Part shown: one piece after another, positions 36,721 to 43,621 of the stretch | Layout of the letters: each line of letters begins with the position of its first letter | Position numbering within the stretch: position 1 is the first letter of the stretch | The notes under the pieces: model-generated | What the model was told of the DNA's origin: nothing | The model's database searches: none | Seen by the model: only the letters and a program-made list of their open reading frames with translations | Assembly (NCBI GenBank): GCA_017303415.1 | Contig: JAFLBJ010000001.1 | Coordinates: 620,001-684,000 of the forward strand | DNA from: Chitinophagales bacterium | GTDB lineage: Bacteria > Bacteroidota > Bacteroidia > Chitinophagales > Chitinophagaceae | Reading direction: 5' to 3' | DNA length: 64,000 nucleotides | Translations under genes and position numbers: made by a program

Positions 36721-37065
36721 ATGAACATTAATAAGATTTTCTTGGAACTCAAAGCATTCGTTTTGGAGCAGTCAGCGGTTGATGATGTGGAAATTAGAAG
36801 GGAAACAAGCATTGCTAATGATCTAGGTGTTTATGGGGACGATGCAACGGAGTTTATTATGGCTTATAGTAAGCGTTTTAATGTTGATGTTTCAAGATTC
36901 ATGGCCGCCGATTATTTTAGGGCGGAAGGCGGCATATCTTTTTCTTATTTTTCAGAAGGTATATTTGGTAGAGAGGGTAAAAGGTATAAAAACCTTACAG
37001 TGGGAGATCTTGAAAAAGGAATCCTTGCGAGGCGATTAGACCAAGAAGTATTGGAAAATTTGTAG
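36721..37065 (+). CDS. DUF1493-like immunity protein
   Basis: 114 residues. The ETSIANDLGVYGDDATEFI block followed by FNVDVSRFMAADYF matches the acyl-carrier-like DUF1493 family (PF07377), members of which occur as immunity proteins beside polymorphic toxins. No signal peptide, so cytosolic. Directly downstream of the Hint remnant, so this is the expected order Hint-(toxin)-immunity with the toxin lost. It appears intact. Confidence 0.68.
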   Translation: MNINKIFLELKAFVLEQSAVDDVEIRRETSIANDLGVYGDDATEFIMAYSKRFNVDVSRFMAADYFRAEGGISFSYFSEGIFGREGKRYKNLTVGDLEKGILARRLDQEVLENL

Positions 37066-37107
37066 ATAGATAGTTGGTCTCGATCTCTGCCACTCTTAAG
37101 GGTTTTC

Positions 37108-37281
37108 CTCAACCTTTCCAAAGATCAGAAAGCCGCTCGCCCCGCTGGCCGCAGTCTTACTACAGTGTGCCCTGCTGGTCGTTGTCTGATGAACTATAAT
37201 TGTTGGAGTTTGGAGTTAGTAAGACAACGGCCAGCGGGTGTGTGAGTTTTGAGGAGGGTGGGAAGACTCTGGAGAGCGGGG
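37108..37281 (+). repeat. R element copy 2 (internally deleted, about 174 bp)
   Basis: Left words CCCGCTGGCCGCAGTCTTACT and right words AGTAAGACAACGGCCAGCGG and GAAGACTCTGGAGAGCGGGG are present, but the internal 230 bp or so seen in copies 1, 3 and 4 are missing; the remaining middle is CTGCTGGTCGTTGTCTGATG. Confidence 0.8.
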
Positions 37282-37324
37282 GTATTTTAAATATGATTCA
37301 AGAAATCAAAAAATGTAGTAAGAT

Positions 37325-37735
37325 ATGCGTTATGCTTTGTTTATTATTATTTTATGCCTTTTTGCTTGCCGAGTTGGAAAGGAGAATGAGAAAATTCAGA
37401 TTTGCATAAAAATAGTGTCAGATGAAGTTTCAACTAAAACTTCATTTGATGAGATTTACTTAGGTAGTGCTATGGATGGACGAATTATAAGTATTGATGG
37501 CTTTTTTTCTTTTGGTTTTGAGGACATTGCTCTATATCCAGAAAAAGATGATCATAGTAAAAAGGGACTATGGCTAATCTTTAATCGTGAGGTTATGGCA
37601 AAAGATTCTTTGTTAAAAAAACTTAATGGACGAAAAGTCAATATTACTGGTAAGGTAGATTTATTAAACAAAGGGCATTTGAATTATTATTATGGAACCA
37701 TTTCAAATGTTACGTGTATTCAACAAATTAATTAG
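37325..37735 (+). CDS. Small lipoprotein of the repeat-separated array
   Basis: 136 residues, lipobox CLFAC (Cys15). The C-terminal half (LNGRKVNITGKVDLL...YYYGTISNVTCI) has the look of a small OB-fold-like beta domain, but I do not recognise the family. It is the only gene between R copies 2 and 3. An immunity role is possible by context only. Confidence 0.55.
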   Translation: MRYALFIIILCLFACRVGKENEKIQICIKIVSDEVSTKTSFDEIYLGSAMDGRIISIDGFFSFGFEDIALYPEKDDHSKKGLWLIFNREVMAKDSLLKKLNGRKVNITGKVDLLNKGHLNYYYGTISNVTCIQQIN

Positions 37736-37771
37736 CCTTTCCCCGATTTCTATGGTTCAACCAAACAAAAT

Positions 37772-38143
37772 TCCCCGCTGGCCGTAGTCTTACTGTCGTA
37801 GGCTGGGGTCGATTTTAAGACAGCAGACTACGGCCAAGTAAGAATCTTCTCTTTGTTTTTGAATTTATATCCTTCCCAAAATGTAGGTAAAAATAACTAT
37901 CAGAGACATTAGATTTTAGGATAAAAGAGTAAAGTTTTCCGTGATTTTTCGGAAATTGAAGTGGTGAAAGAACCAGCCAGAGAGTCGGGGAAACTCGGAA
38001 ATAATGTTTGATTAGCTTCAAGGGAGAATACTGGAAGGGCCGTAGTCAGGTGAACTATAATTGTTGGAGTTTGGAGTTAGTAAGACAACGGCCAGCGGAT
38101 GTTTGAGTTTTGAAGAGGGTGGGGAAGACTCAGGAGAGCGGGG
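37772..38143 (+). repeat. R element copy 3 (left outer arm lost)
   Basis: It starts at CCCGCTGGCCGTAGTCTTACT without the CTCTCCTGAGTCTTC outer part, keeps the hairpin GGCCGTAGTC...GACTACGGCC, the interior GTGATTTTTCGGAAATTGAA block and the complete right arm ending AAGACTCAGGAGAGCGGGGG. It is about 370 bp long and has several point differences from copy 1. Confidence 0.82.
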
Positions 38144-38316
38144 GTAAAAAATTAAAGTGGGTGGTTAACCCTGAAAACTTAGTACTGTTTTACCGGCAAA
38201 GGATAGATTTTTATATGGGTAAGCGTTCTGGCTCAGCTACACTGATTCCTCCGAGTACAACTGAAATAATTCCAATAAAAAAAGCTATTTATGGAAGATT
38301 GGGTTTCTGCTTTTAA
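38144..38316 (+). pseudogene. Probable orphan toxin-tip fragment after R copy 3
   Basis: The frame GKKLKWVVNPENLVLFYRQR...IYGRLGFCF, ending in TAA, leaves the right arm of R copy 3 and has no sensible start of its own. By position, before an immunity-like gene and directly after a repeat, it corresponds to the Hint remnant after copy 1. It is interpreted as the end of a displaced toxin. The family is not recognised. Confidence 0.4.
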
Positions 38317-38385
38317 CAATTTAATATAAGAATGAAATAGATATTTATTTTTCTAATTTGTATTCTAATCAAAAATATCTATTTG

Positions 38386-38895
38386 ATGAGCCAGGAATCG
38401 ACGAAAACTTGTAGTATAGATTTTTTTATGAATCTAATCAATAAAGATATTTCCTTAGTTAAAGGAGCAAAAAGTATTTTAGACTTTAAAGAGGGAAATA
38501 AATTTATCTTTCCTATTGATGTAAATTCAGTTTATTATTTTGTTCCAGAAATTTTGGCAATCAAAGTTGAGAAAGAGGTTGTTAATATTGAGACCTTATT
38601 TATTATTTGTGATACACTTGATAAAATAAAAATGATAAGCGGATTTTCCTCCACTGGAATCGGTGTCTTAAAGAATGAACTGATAAGTCTTTACGGCTAC
38701 CCACAAATAAATATTGAAACAACTATTTCAGATATTCCTTATGCAAATAGGCATTTTTGGGTGGTAAATTCTAGCGTGGAAATATTGTTGAAAGGTAATA
38801 TGAACGATGGAGTTTCCAACGTCGTATTTTTTTCGACTGATGTTGAGGATTATTTAGGTGAATGGAGTATAGGATACGTACAGACTAATAGATAG
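38386..38895 (+). CDS. Uncharacterised protein, possible immunity protein
   Basis: 169 residues from the ATG at 38386 (a TTG directly before it is also possible). No signal peptide, so cytosolic. An N-terminal helix is followed by alternating strands (YYFVPEILAIKVE, ETLFIICDTLDKIKMISGF) and ends DYLGEWSIGYVQ. I do not recognise the family, although the two-layer alpha/beta look and the position after a tip fragment fit immunity proteins. Only gene between R copies 3 and 4. Confidence 0.5.
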   Translation: MSQESTKTCSIDFFMNLINKDISLVKGAKSILDFKEGNKFIFPIDVNSVYYFVPEILAIKVEKEVVNIETLFIICDTLDKIKMISGFSSTGIGVLKNELISLYGYPQINIETTISDIPYANRHFWVVNSSVEILLKGNMNDGVSNVVFFSTDVEDYLGEWSIGYVQTNR

Positions 38896-38983
38896 TATAT
38901 ATCTTGCTGTTCAGGTTGGTTTAAACAATAGGGCCCGCTCTTATTAATCTATCATTTCAAATTAAGTTAAATAGGTCTCGGTT

Positions 38984-39398
38984 TCCCCCGCAATCCTGAG
39001 TCTTCCTTTCCTTTTCAAATCTCAGACACCCGCTGGCCGTAGTCTTACTGATGTGCGCCAGAATCGATTTTAAGACAATAGACTACGACCAAGTAAGAAT
39101 CTTCTCTTTGCTTTTGAATTTATATCCTCCCCAACATGCAGGTAAAAATACCTAACAGAGACATTGGATATTAGGATAAAAGAGTAAAGTTTTCCGTGAT
39201 TTTTCGGAAATTGAAGTGGTGAAAGAAGCAGCCAGAGAGTGGCGGAAACACGGAAATTTTATTTGATTAGCTTCAATGGAGAATACTGGAAGGGCCGTAG
39301 TCAGGAGAACTATAATTGTGGTAGTTTGGAGTTAGTAAGACAACGGCCAGCGTGTGTCTGAGTTTTGAAGAGGGTCGGGAAGACTCAGGAGAGCGGGG
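38984..39398 (+). repeat. R element copy 4 (complete, about 415 bp)
   Basis: The best-preserved copy. The left arm CCCCCGCAATCCTGAGTCTT... and the right arm ...GAAGACTCAGGAGAGCGGGG pair over about 62 bp with few mismatches. It contains both inner hairpins and the shared central block. Confidence 0.87.
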
Positions 39399-39506
39399 TG
39401 CTTCAAAACATGGTGATTTCAGCAACATTCGAGATCCTATAAACCGGTTATTACGGTCATTGAATATAACATGTCAATTACTGAAAATATTAAAAACTGA
39501 ACCCTT

Positions 39507-39971
39507 ATGAATATAAAAGGTATTCACTTGATTTGTACAGTTTTATTGCTTTCTTGTTCCAGTAAAAGGATACCCAAGGGTAAAGTAGCGTTTATTCAAA
39601 TTTATCCATTTTTTGTTGTTGATACAATAAACCAAGATGGCAATAGTCGTATTGTTGGAAGGGATAGCTATTTGATTATAAATTCGCCTAATGACACAAA
39701 TGAATTGAAGAAAGCCATTGATTCATTTAACACCACGAAAATGTTAAATACCAAGAGAATTGAGCATTTTACTCAATTCTTCTATAAAGAGTCGAAAGTA
39801 ACTGCAAAAAAATACATTGACTCAAAGCATAACAATGATACACACCATAAGGATCTTATTGCAGAGTATGGTTGGGTTGATTTTGGAGAGATAAAGTACT
39901 ATTTGTTTTATAAAAACGGCAAATTGTTAACTAATCGACAAGGCGTTGAACTAAGTGAAGCGGAAAATTAG
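39507..39971 (+). CDS. Small lipoprotein of the repeat-separated array
   Basis: 154 residues, lipobox LLLSC (Cys17). The mature sequence is hydrophilic with a central helix (NELKKAIDSFNTTKML) and a C-terminal YGWVDFGEIKYYLFYKNG strand pair. Family not recognised. The only gene between R copies 4 and 5. About 100 bp before it, after the R copy 4 right arm, a short open frame (ASKHGDFSNIRDPINRLL) runs into its start and may be another tip remnant. Confidence 0.5.
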   Translation: MNIKGIHLICTVLLLSCSSKRIPKGKVAFIQIYPFFVVDTINQDGNSRIVGRDSYLIINSPNDTNELKKAIDSFNTTKMLNTKRIEHFTQFFYKESKVTAKKYIDSKHNNDTHHKDLIAEYGWVDFGEIKYYLFYKNGKLLTNRQGVELSEAEN

Positions 39972-40146
39972 TAAGGAGACTATATTTTAGAAAACCCCAA
40001 AGGAAATCGTTAGCTCAATTTCTAAGATGGGAGAAAAGTGGAGTTAAAATTCAGATTTCTTGCGCTAGATCACTAAGGTTAATAATATTTCTCCTCCACT
40101 CTCATGAGCCTACCTCAGTAGTTCAAAAAATCATATGTCAGAATAC

Positions 40147-40446
40147 CTAAAAGCGAATAGAAATTTCCAATTGCCCTCCCAATCCTTCAGTGATAATTCG
40201 CTGAAGGGTGGAAAAACGAATGTCTTTCAGGTCTTTCTCCAATTTTGAAATATAAGATTTATTGGTTCCACAAAGCTGTGCTACCCGCTCTTGTGTCATA
40301 CCCCTCTTCTGCCGGGCCTGCTGAATAAGAACACCAAGCTTAAAAGTCTCATAGCCCGCATCAAACTTTTCGCGCTTTTTTGAACCTTTCTCACCAACTT
40401 CTTTATCTATAAAGCTTTTAAGACTTGTTAGATTTTTTTTCTTCAT
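40147..40446 (-). CDS. higA: HigA-like XRE-family antitoxin
   Basis: 99 residues with a helix-turn-helix of the Cro/C1 type (about 40-75): MTQERVAQLCGTNKSYISKL. The basic N-terminal tail precedes it. It should bind the toxin and its own promoter. The start overlaps the end of the upstream toxin gene by 29 bp, the usual HigBA order with toxin first. It appears intact. Confidence 0.8.
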   Translation of the reverse strand: MKKKNLTSLKSFIDKEVGEKGSKKREKFDAGYETFKLGVLIQQARQKRGMTQERVAQLCGTNKSYISKLEKDLKDIRFSTLQRIITEGLGGQLEISIRF

Positions 40447-40771
40447 AGTACTCTTTTTTTACTTGTTCGGCTTTCAATATTTCACTCATAGGAGTTTTCC
40501 TGGTCTTCTTTTGAAAACCATGGCCAACAACAATTATATTGCCATCATCAAAAAAGCAGAAAATCCTGAATATATTACTGCCTGATTGTACCCTGATCTC
40601 GTAAAGACCATTTGTATTTTCAAGGTGTTTAAAATACACTTCAGGAATCCGATCCAATTCTTCCACCACCCTAAGAGTCCAAAGAATTCTGTTTTGAACC
40701 TTTGTTGTTTGTTTCGAGTAGAATTCTTTAAAGTGGTTTTTATAAAAGAAAATGGAACGCTCTTTTGCCAC
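40418..40771 (-). CDS. higB: HigB/RelE-superfamily toxin
   Basis: 117 residues from a GTG start at 40771 (MAKERSIFFYKNHFKEFY); a TTG at 40798 would add nine residues. The sequence matches the Gp49-like/HigB mRNA interferase family (PF05973): FYKNHFKEFY, LDRIPEVYFKHLENTNGLYEIR, IFRIFCFFDDGNIIVVGHGFQKK. Such toxins cleave mRNA at the ribosome. The pair runs against the direction of the neighbouring array genes and sits inside a repeat copy. Confidence 0.78.
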   Translation of the reverse strand: MAKERSIFFYKNHFKEFYSKQTTKVQNRILWTLRVVEELDRIPEVYFKHLENTNGLYEIRVQSGSNIFRIFCFFDDGNIIVVGHGFQKKTRKTPMSEILKAEQVKKEYYEEKKSNKS

Positions 40772-40835
40772 AGACCAAAGATAGGGAATGTAGTCCAATT
40801 GGACAACAGGATGGTAGCCCCCGCCCAGCCTCAGG

Positions 40836-40905
40836 GAGACCCCTTCAGGGTCTTATGCACAATCTCGAACCTTTTCTACAAACGGGTGACCCCTTCGGGG
40901 TCAGA
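40836..40905. repeat. Two GACCCCTTC-type hairpins
   Basis: GACCCCTTCAGGGTC and TGACCCCTTCGGGGTCA lie 36 bp apart upstream of the HigB start, on the side opposite its coding direction. Both are small palindromes of one design and follow GGTAGCCCCCG, a word also present at 20424. Confidence 0.6.
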
Positions 40906-41106
40906 ATCGGGAGTTTTTTGTAAGTTAGAAGAGGATATTTATCATTAGACTCAAAGAGAATGATGGATTTGCTTAAAGGGAAAAGTTCGGATGAGCCGTA
41001 GTCTGGCGAACTATAATTGTGGTAGTTTGGAGTTAGTAATACAACGGTAAGCGGGGTTTCGAACTAATATGAAAATAAAATTTAAGGAATAATTTAGTAT
41101 CAAAAT

Positions 41107-41502
41107 ATGGTTATTAGATGCACATCTAAAGATTTGCAAATTAATGAGAAAGAACTTTTACCTGTAGAGTTTGTAACTTCTGAGTTTCATATTACACCCG
41201 AAAAGAAATACATCGTTTTTGGGGTGACGATTCTTTCTATTAAAAATCAACCTGTCTGCCTGGTGCAGCACATTTCTGATTATGGCCATTTAGTAACCAC
41301 CCCCCTTTTTTTATTTGAAATATTGGATGCGCGAGTATCTAAACATTGGGACATGAGAATACATGAGGATGGAAGCATAACATTTTGGGTACCCTCCTTT
41401 TACAAGCAATATTATCATGATGATCTTTTTGAAGGGGTATCTGAAACAGTAGACGATTTTGAAATAGTAAAGAAAAAGATAGAAGAAGAGTTTGTCATTT
41501 AG
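41107..41502 (+). CDS. Uncharacterised small protein, immunity-like
   Basis: 131 residues, no signal peptide. N-terminal strands (MVIRCTSKDLQ, KKYIVFGVTILSI) are followed by a WDMRIHEDGSITFWVPSFY core and an acidic C-terminal helix (DDFEIVKKKIEEEF). The size, acidity and layout resemble SUKH-adjacent or other immunity families, but I cannot assign one. It is the only gene between R copies 5 and 6. Confidence 0.5.
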   Translation: MVIRCTSKDLQINEKELLPVEFVTSEFHITPEKKYIVFGVTILSIKNQPVCLVQHISDYGHLVTTPLFLFEILDARVSKHWDMRIHEDGSITFWVPSFYKQYYHDDLFEGVSETVDDFEIVKKKIEEEFVI

Positions 41503-41520
41503 GTTTCTGACCCGTCACGG

Positions 41521-41592
41521 GATGCTGGCCGTAGTCTTAATGCCGTAAGCCAGATCAAATTTTAGGACGATAGACTACGGCCAGGTAATGCT
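41521..41592 (+). repeat. R element copy 6 (left hairpin only)
   Basis: GCTGGCCGTAGTCTTAATGC...GATAGACTACGGCCAG preserves only the left inner hairpin of the R element, directly before the DUF4407 gene end on the other strand. It marks the right border of the array. Confidence 0.75.
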
Positions 41593-41599
41593 CCCCCCC

Positions 41600-42859
41600 T
41601 CACATCATAGACCCCTCGTCGAGCCGGTACTTTTCCTTGATCTTTCGCATCACTTCATCCATGGAAGGGCGATGGTCTTTTGGACTCCATTCTCCCCGCT
41701 CCCATTTGTCCAACTCTTCATTGATGTTCTTTTCCTGTAGCGACGAAAGCTTGGTGACCAACATATCGCTCATTTCTTTTTGCCTGGCAAGGAATACCTT
41801 TTGTTTTTCGTAATACGTTTCTTTATCCCGGCGCATTTCATTCTCGGAGGCAGCCATTTTGGTTAGCTCTTCCTTTGCCAACGCGATATCATAAGGCCCA
41901 ACGGGCATGATGAGTTTGGAGATTATGGGACCGGTTTCAATCAGAATGATCAGGAGCGAAATAAGCAGACTGGCCCATAACACACTACTTTCCTGCCGGG
42001 TAAGATCGGATAGCGCCTTGTTTCGTTCCAGGAAACCGACATTGGCAGCCGCCGTCTTTTCATAGGCCTTTCTCTTTTCTTCCATATCAGCCTTGGCATG
42101 GGCAAGAATACTGTCCTGCGATTCAATACCACCGGCCAGCGCCGCCAGTTCGGGCGTAAACTGCACAAGCGCTTGTTGATACGCGGCTTGTTTGAGCCGG
42201 GTTAAATTATCGATTCCGCGCTGCATGGATCCTCCGGTGCCATCGGCTTCGGCGACATAGGCTTGTTGCAAACGATGCAAGGTATCTTCAATGGCAAGCT
42301 TGCGGGCGGACAAGCGGTTGCGCTCATCGGTGGCGGATTGAGTAAGGGAGGTATATTCCTGCTGCAGGAGGCTATCGTTCAGTTGGATACGGGCATGGGT
42401 ATTCTCAATGACCTTGGTGTCGATCTCTTTTTCGAAGATCTTCATTTCCAAAGGCCGGGCAATGGTTAAGCCGATCAACAGGGCAAGCGCGATACGGGGA
42501 ATGGCCATCCAGACCTGCTTTTTCCTGCTTACACCATATTTCCGCATGGTGGAGACCAGGAACCGGTCGAAATTGAAAATGATCAAGCCCCAGATGATGG
42601 CAAAACCCACCGCCACCCAGAAATTGCCAAAAACAGTGTACATGGCATAACCGGCCGAAGCGGCGGCGAGCACAAAAGTGGCCAGGATAACACCGCCCAG
42701 ACCGGAATATTTTGCATGCTCGGATGGATATTCTTTTAATAATTTTTGATGCGCCCCCGCACACCACCACAAAAAGCGGGTGTCGGAAGGTTTGGTTTTC
42801 TCTCCAAATGAGTCATAGGTGTACAGACTCGTGTCCCCCTGTTGTTGTTCAGCAGACAT
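41600..42859 (-). CDS. DUF4407 family membrane protein
   Basis: 419 residues. Two membrane segments near 55-100 (LGGVILATFVLAAASAGYAM, FAIIWGLIIFNFD), a third at about 125-140 and a fourth near 300 flank a long helical region (about 160-290) rich in K/E/Q, predicted coiled coil. This is the DUF4407 layout. The function is unknown. The N-terminal FLWWCAGAHQKLL motif is typical of the family. Followed by a membrane-protein trio on the same strand (DUF1003, CorA). Confidence 0.85.
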   Translation of the reverse strand: MSAEQQQGDTSLYTYDSFGEKTKPSDTRFLWWCAGAHQKLLKEYPSEHAKYSGLGGVILATFVLAAASAGYAMYTVFGNFWVAVGFAIIWGLIIFNFDRFLVSTMRKYGVSRKKQVWMAIPRIALALLIGLTIARPLEMKIFEKEIDTKVIENTHARIQLNDSLLQQEYTSLTQSATDERNRLSARKLAIEDTLHRLQQAYVAEADGTGGSMQRGIDNLTRLKQAAYQQALVQFTPELAALAGGIESQDSILAHAKADMEEKRKAYEKTAAANVGFLERNKALSDLTRQESSVLWASLLISLLIILIETGPIISKLIMPVGPYDIALAKEELTKMAASENEMRRDKETYYEKQKVFLARQKEMSDMLVTKLSSLQEKNINEELDKWERGEWSPKDHRPSMDEVMRKIKEKYRLDEGSMM

Positions 42860-42958
42860 AACGAATGGTTTACAGTAAATGAATTAAAAAATGCCCTATT
42901 TGTGGTTGAAGTGGAAAAGATAGAACGGGGGGCGTCCCGTTTCATTGCAAAAGTACTG

Positions 42959-43498
42959 TTAATTCAGTTTTTCACGTATCTCGGTCAGCAATTCCATTTG
43001 CTTGGCCTGGATGTCAAAAAGGGTCTTTATTTGCTCTTCAAGAAGGAGGTCAATCTTTTGGTGAAGGTTGCGCACCTCCAATTCGGCTTTCAGGTTGATC
43101 ATGTAATCGTTCTCTGCACGTTTGCGGTCCTTTTCTTCCTGCCGGTTCTGGCTCATCATAATGACAGGGGCCTGAAGAGCGGCAATACAGGACAGGATCA
43201 GGTTCATCAGGATAAAGGGATAGGGGTCAAATATCTTTCCGGGAGAAACTACGCTATTAAAGAGTATCCAGGCACCCAATAAAAACAAAAAGGAAAGTAT
43301 AAATGACCAGCTACCGCCAAAGCGGGCCACTCGATCGGCGAGCCGCTGACCGGGAGTGGTTTTTTCCATAATGGGATGGGAAAGCTGTTCAATCAGGGAT
43401 CGCTCTTCCCTGATCGAGTCATTGACGATCTGGCGAAGCTTGATGACCTGGTCGGCCTGATCGGCGAAGAGTTGGTCAATGTCTATTTTACCGGGCAT
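42959..43498 (-). CDS. DUF1003 family membrane protein
   Basis: 179 residues with the DUF1003 core: GGSWSFILSFLFLLGAW and DPYPFILMNLILSCIAALQAPVIMMSQNRQ, two membrane segments followed by a cytosolic helical region with coiled-coil character. The function is unknown; members often neighbour ion transport genes, and here corA lies upstream on the same strand, separated by a TTTCTCGC-type repeat. Confidence 0.85.
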   Translation of the reverse strand: MPGKIDIDQLFADQADQVIKLRQIVNDSIREERSLIEQLSHPIMEKTTPGQRLADRVARFGGSWSFILSFLFLLGAWILFNSVVSPGKIFDPYPFILMNLILSCIAALQAPVIMMSQNRQEEKDRKRAENDYMINLKAELEVRNLHQKIDLLLEEQIKTLFDIQAKQMELLTEIREKLN

Positions 43499-43509
43499 AA
43501 AGAAGTTTT

Positions 43510-43617
43510 ATTTCTCGCCGCGCTCGCAAAGAATAAAGCGAGCGCGGCGGCTTTACTGTAATCGAATGACGGGATACCACAGCGTATCTATATTTGTTCG
43601 CGTTCGCTGCGAGAAAC
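43510..43617. repeat. TTTCTCGC-family inverted repeat between corA and the DUF1003 gene
   Basis: TTTCTCGCCGCGCTCGCAAAGA at the left and TTCGCGTTCGCTGCGAGAAAC at the right pair imperfectly. The middle resembles the middle of the elements at 4317 and 5295 (ATCGAAT and related words). Confidence 0.7.
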
Positions 43618-43621
43618 TCTT

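Larger units (their letters stand above)
40096..41056 (+). repeat. R element copy 5 (degenerate, split by a toxin-antitoxin pair)
   Basis: A degenerate left arm (CTCTCATGAGCCTACCTCAG..TTCAAAAAATCAT) is at 40096-40140, and the right part (GCCGTAGTCTGGCGAACTATAATTG.. to ..ACGGTAAGCGGGG) at 40990-41056. Between them lie HigA and HigB-like genes on the minus strand and two GACCCCTTC hairpins (40838-40852, 40888-40904). Confidence 0.6.

Noticed and set aside
37815-38021. Minus-strand 68-residue frame in R copy 3
   Set aside because: Lies entirely within the repeat, is not open in the other copies, and has no family features.
36090-41592. R element array as a CRISPR
   Set aside because: Repeats are about 400 bp with long inverted arms and the intervals are complete genes; there are no short regular repeats and spacers and no cas genes.
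36090-41592. R element array as an integron cassette array with attC sites
   Set aside because: Layout (one small gene per repeat, a toxin-antitoxin pair) is similar, but the repeats are far longer than attC, no RYYYAAC/GTTRRRY pair was found at consistent positions and no integrase gene is in the window.
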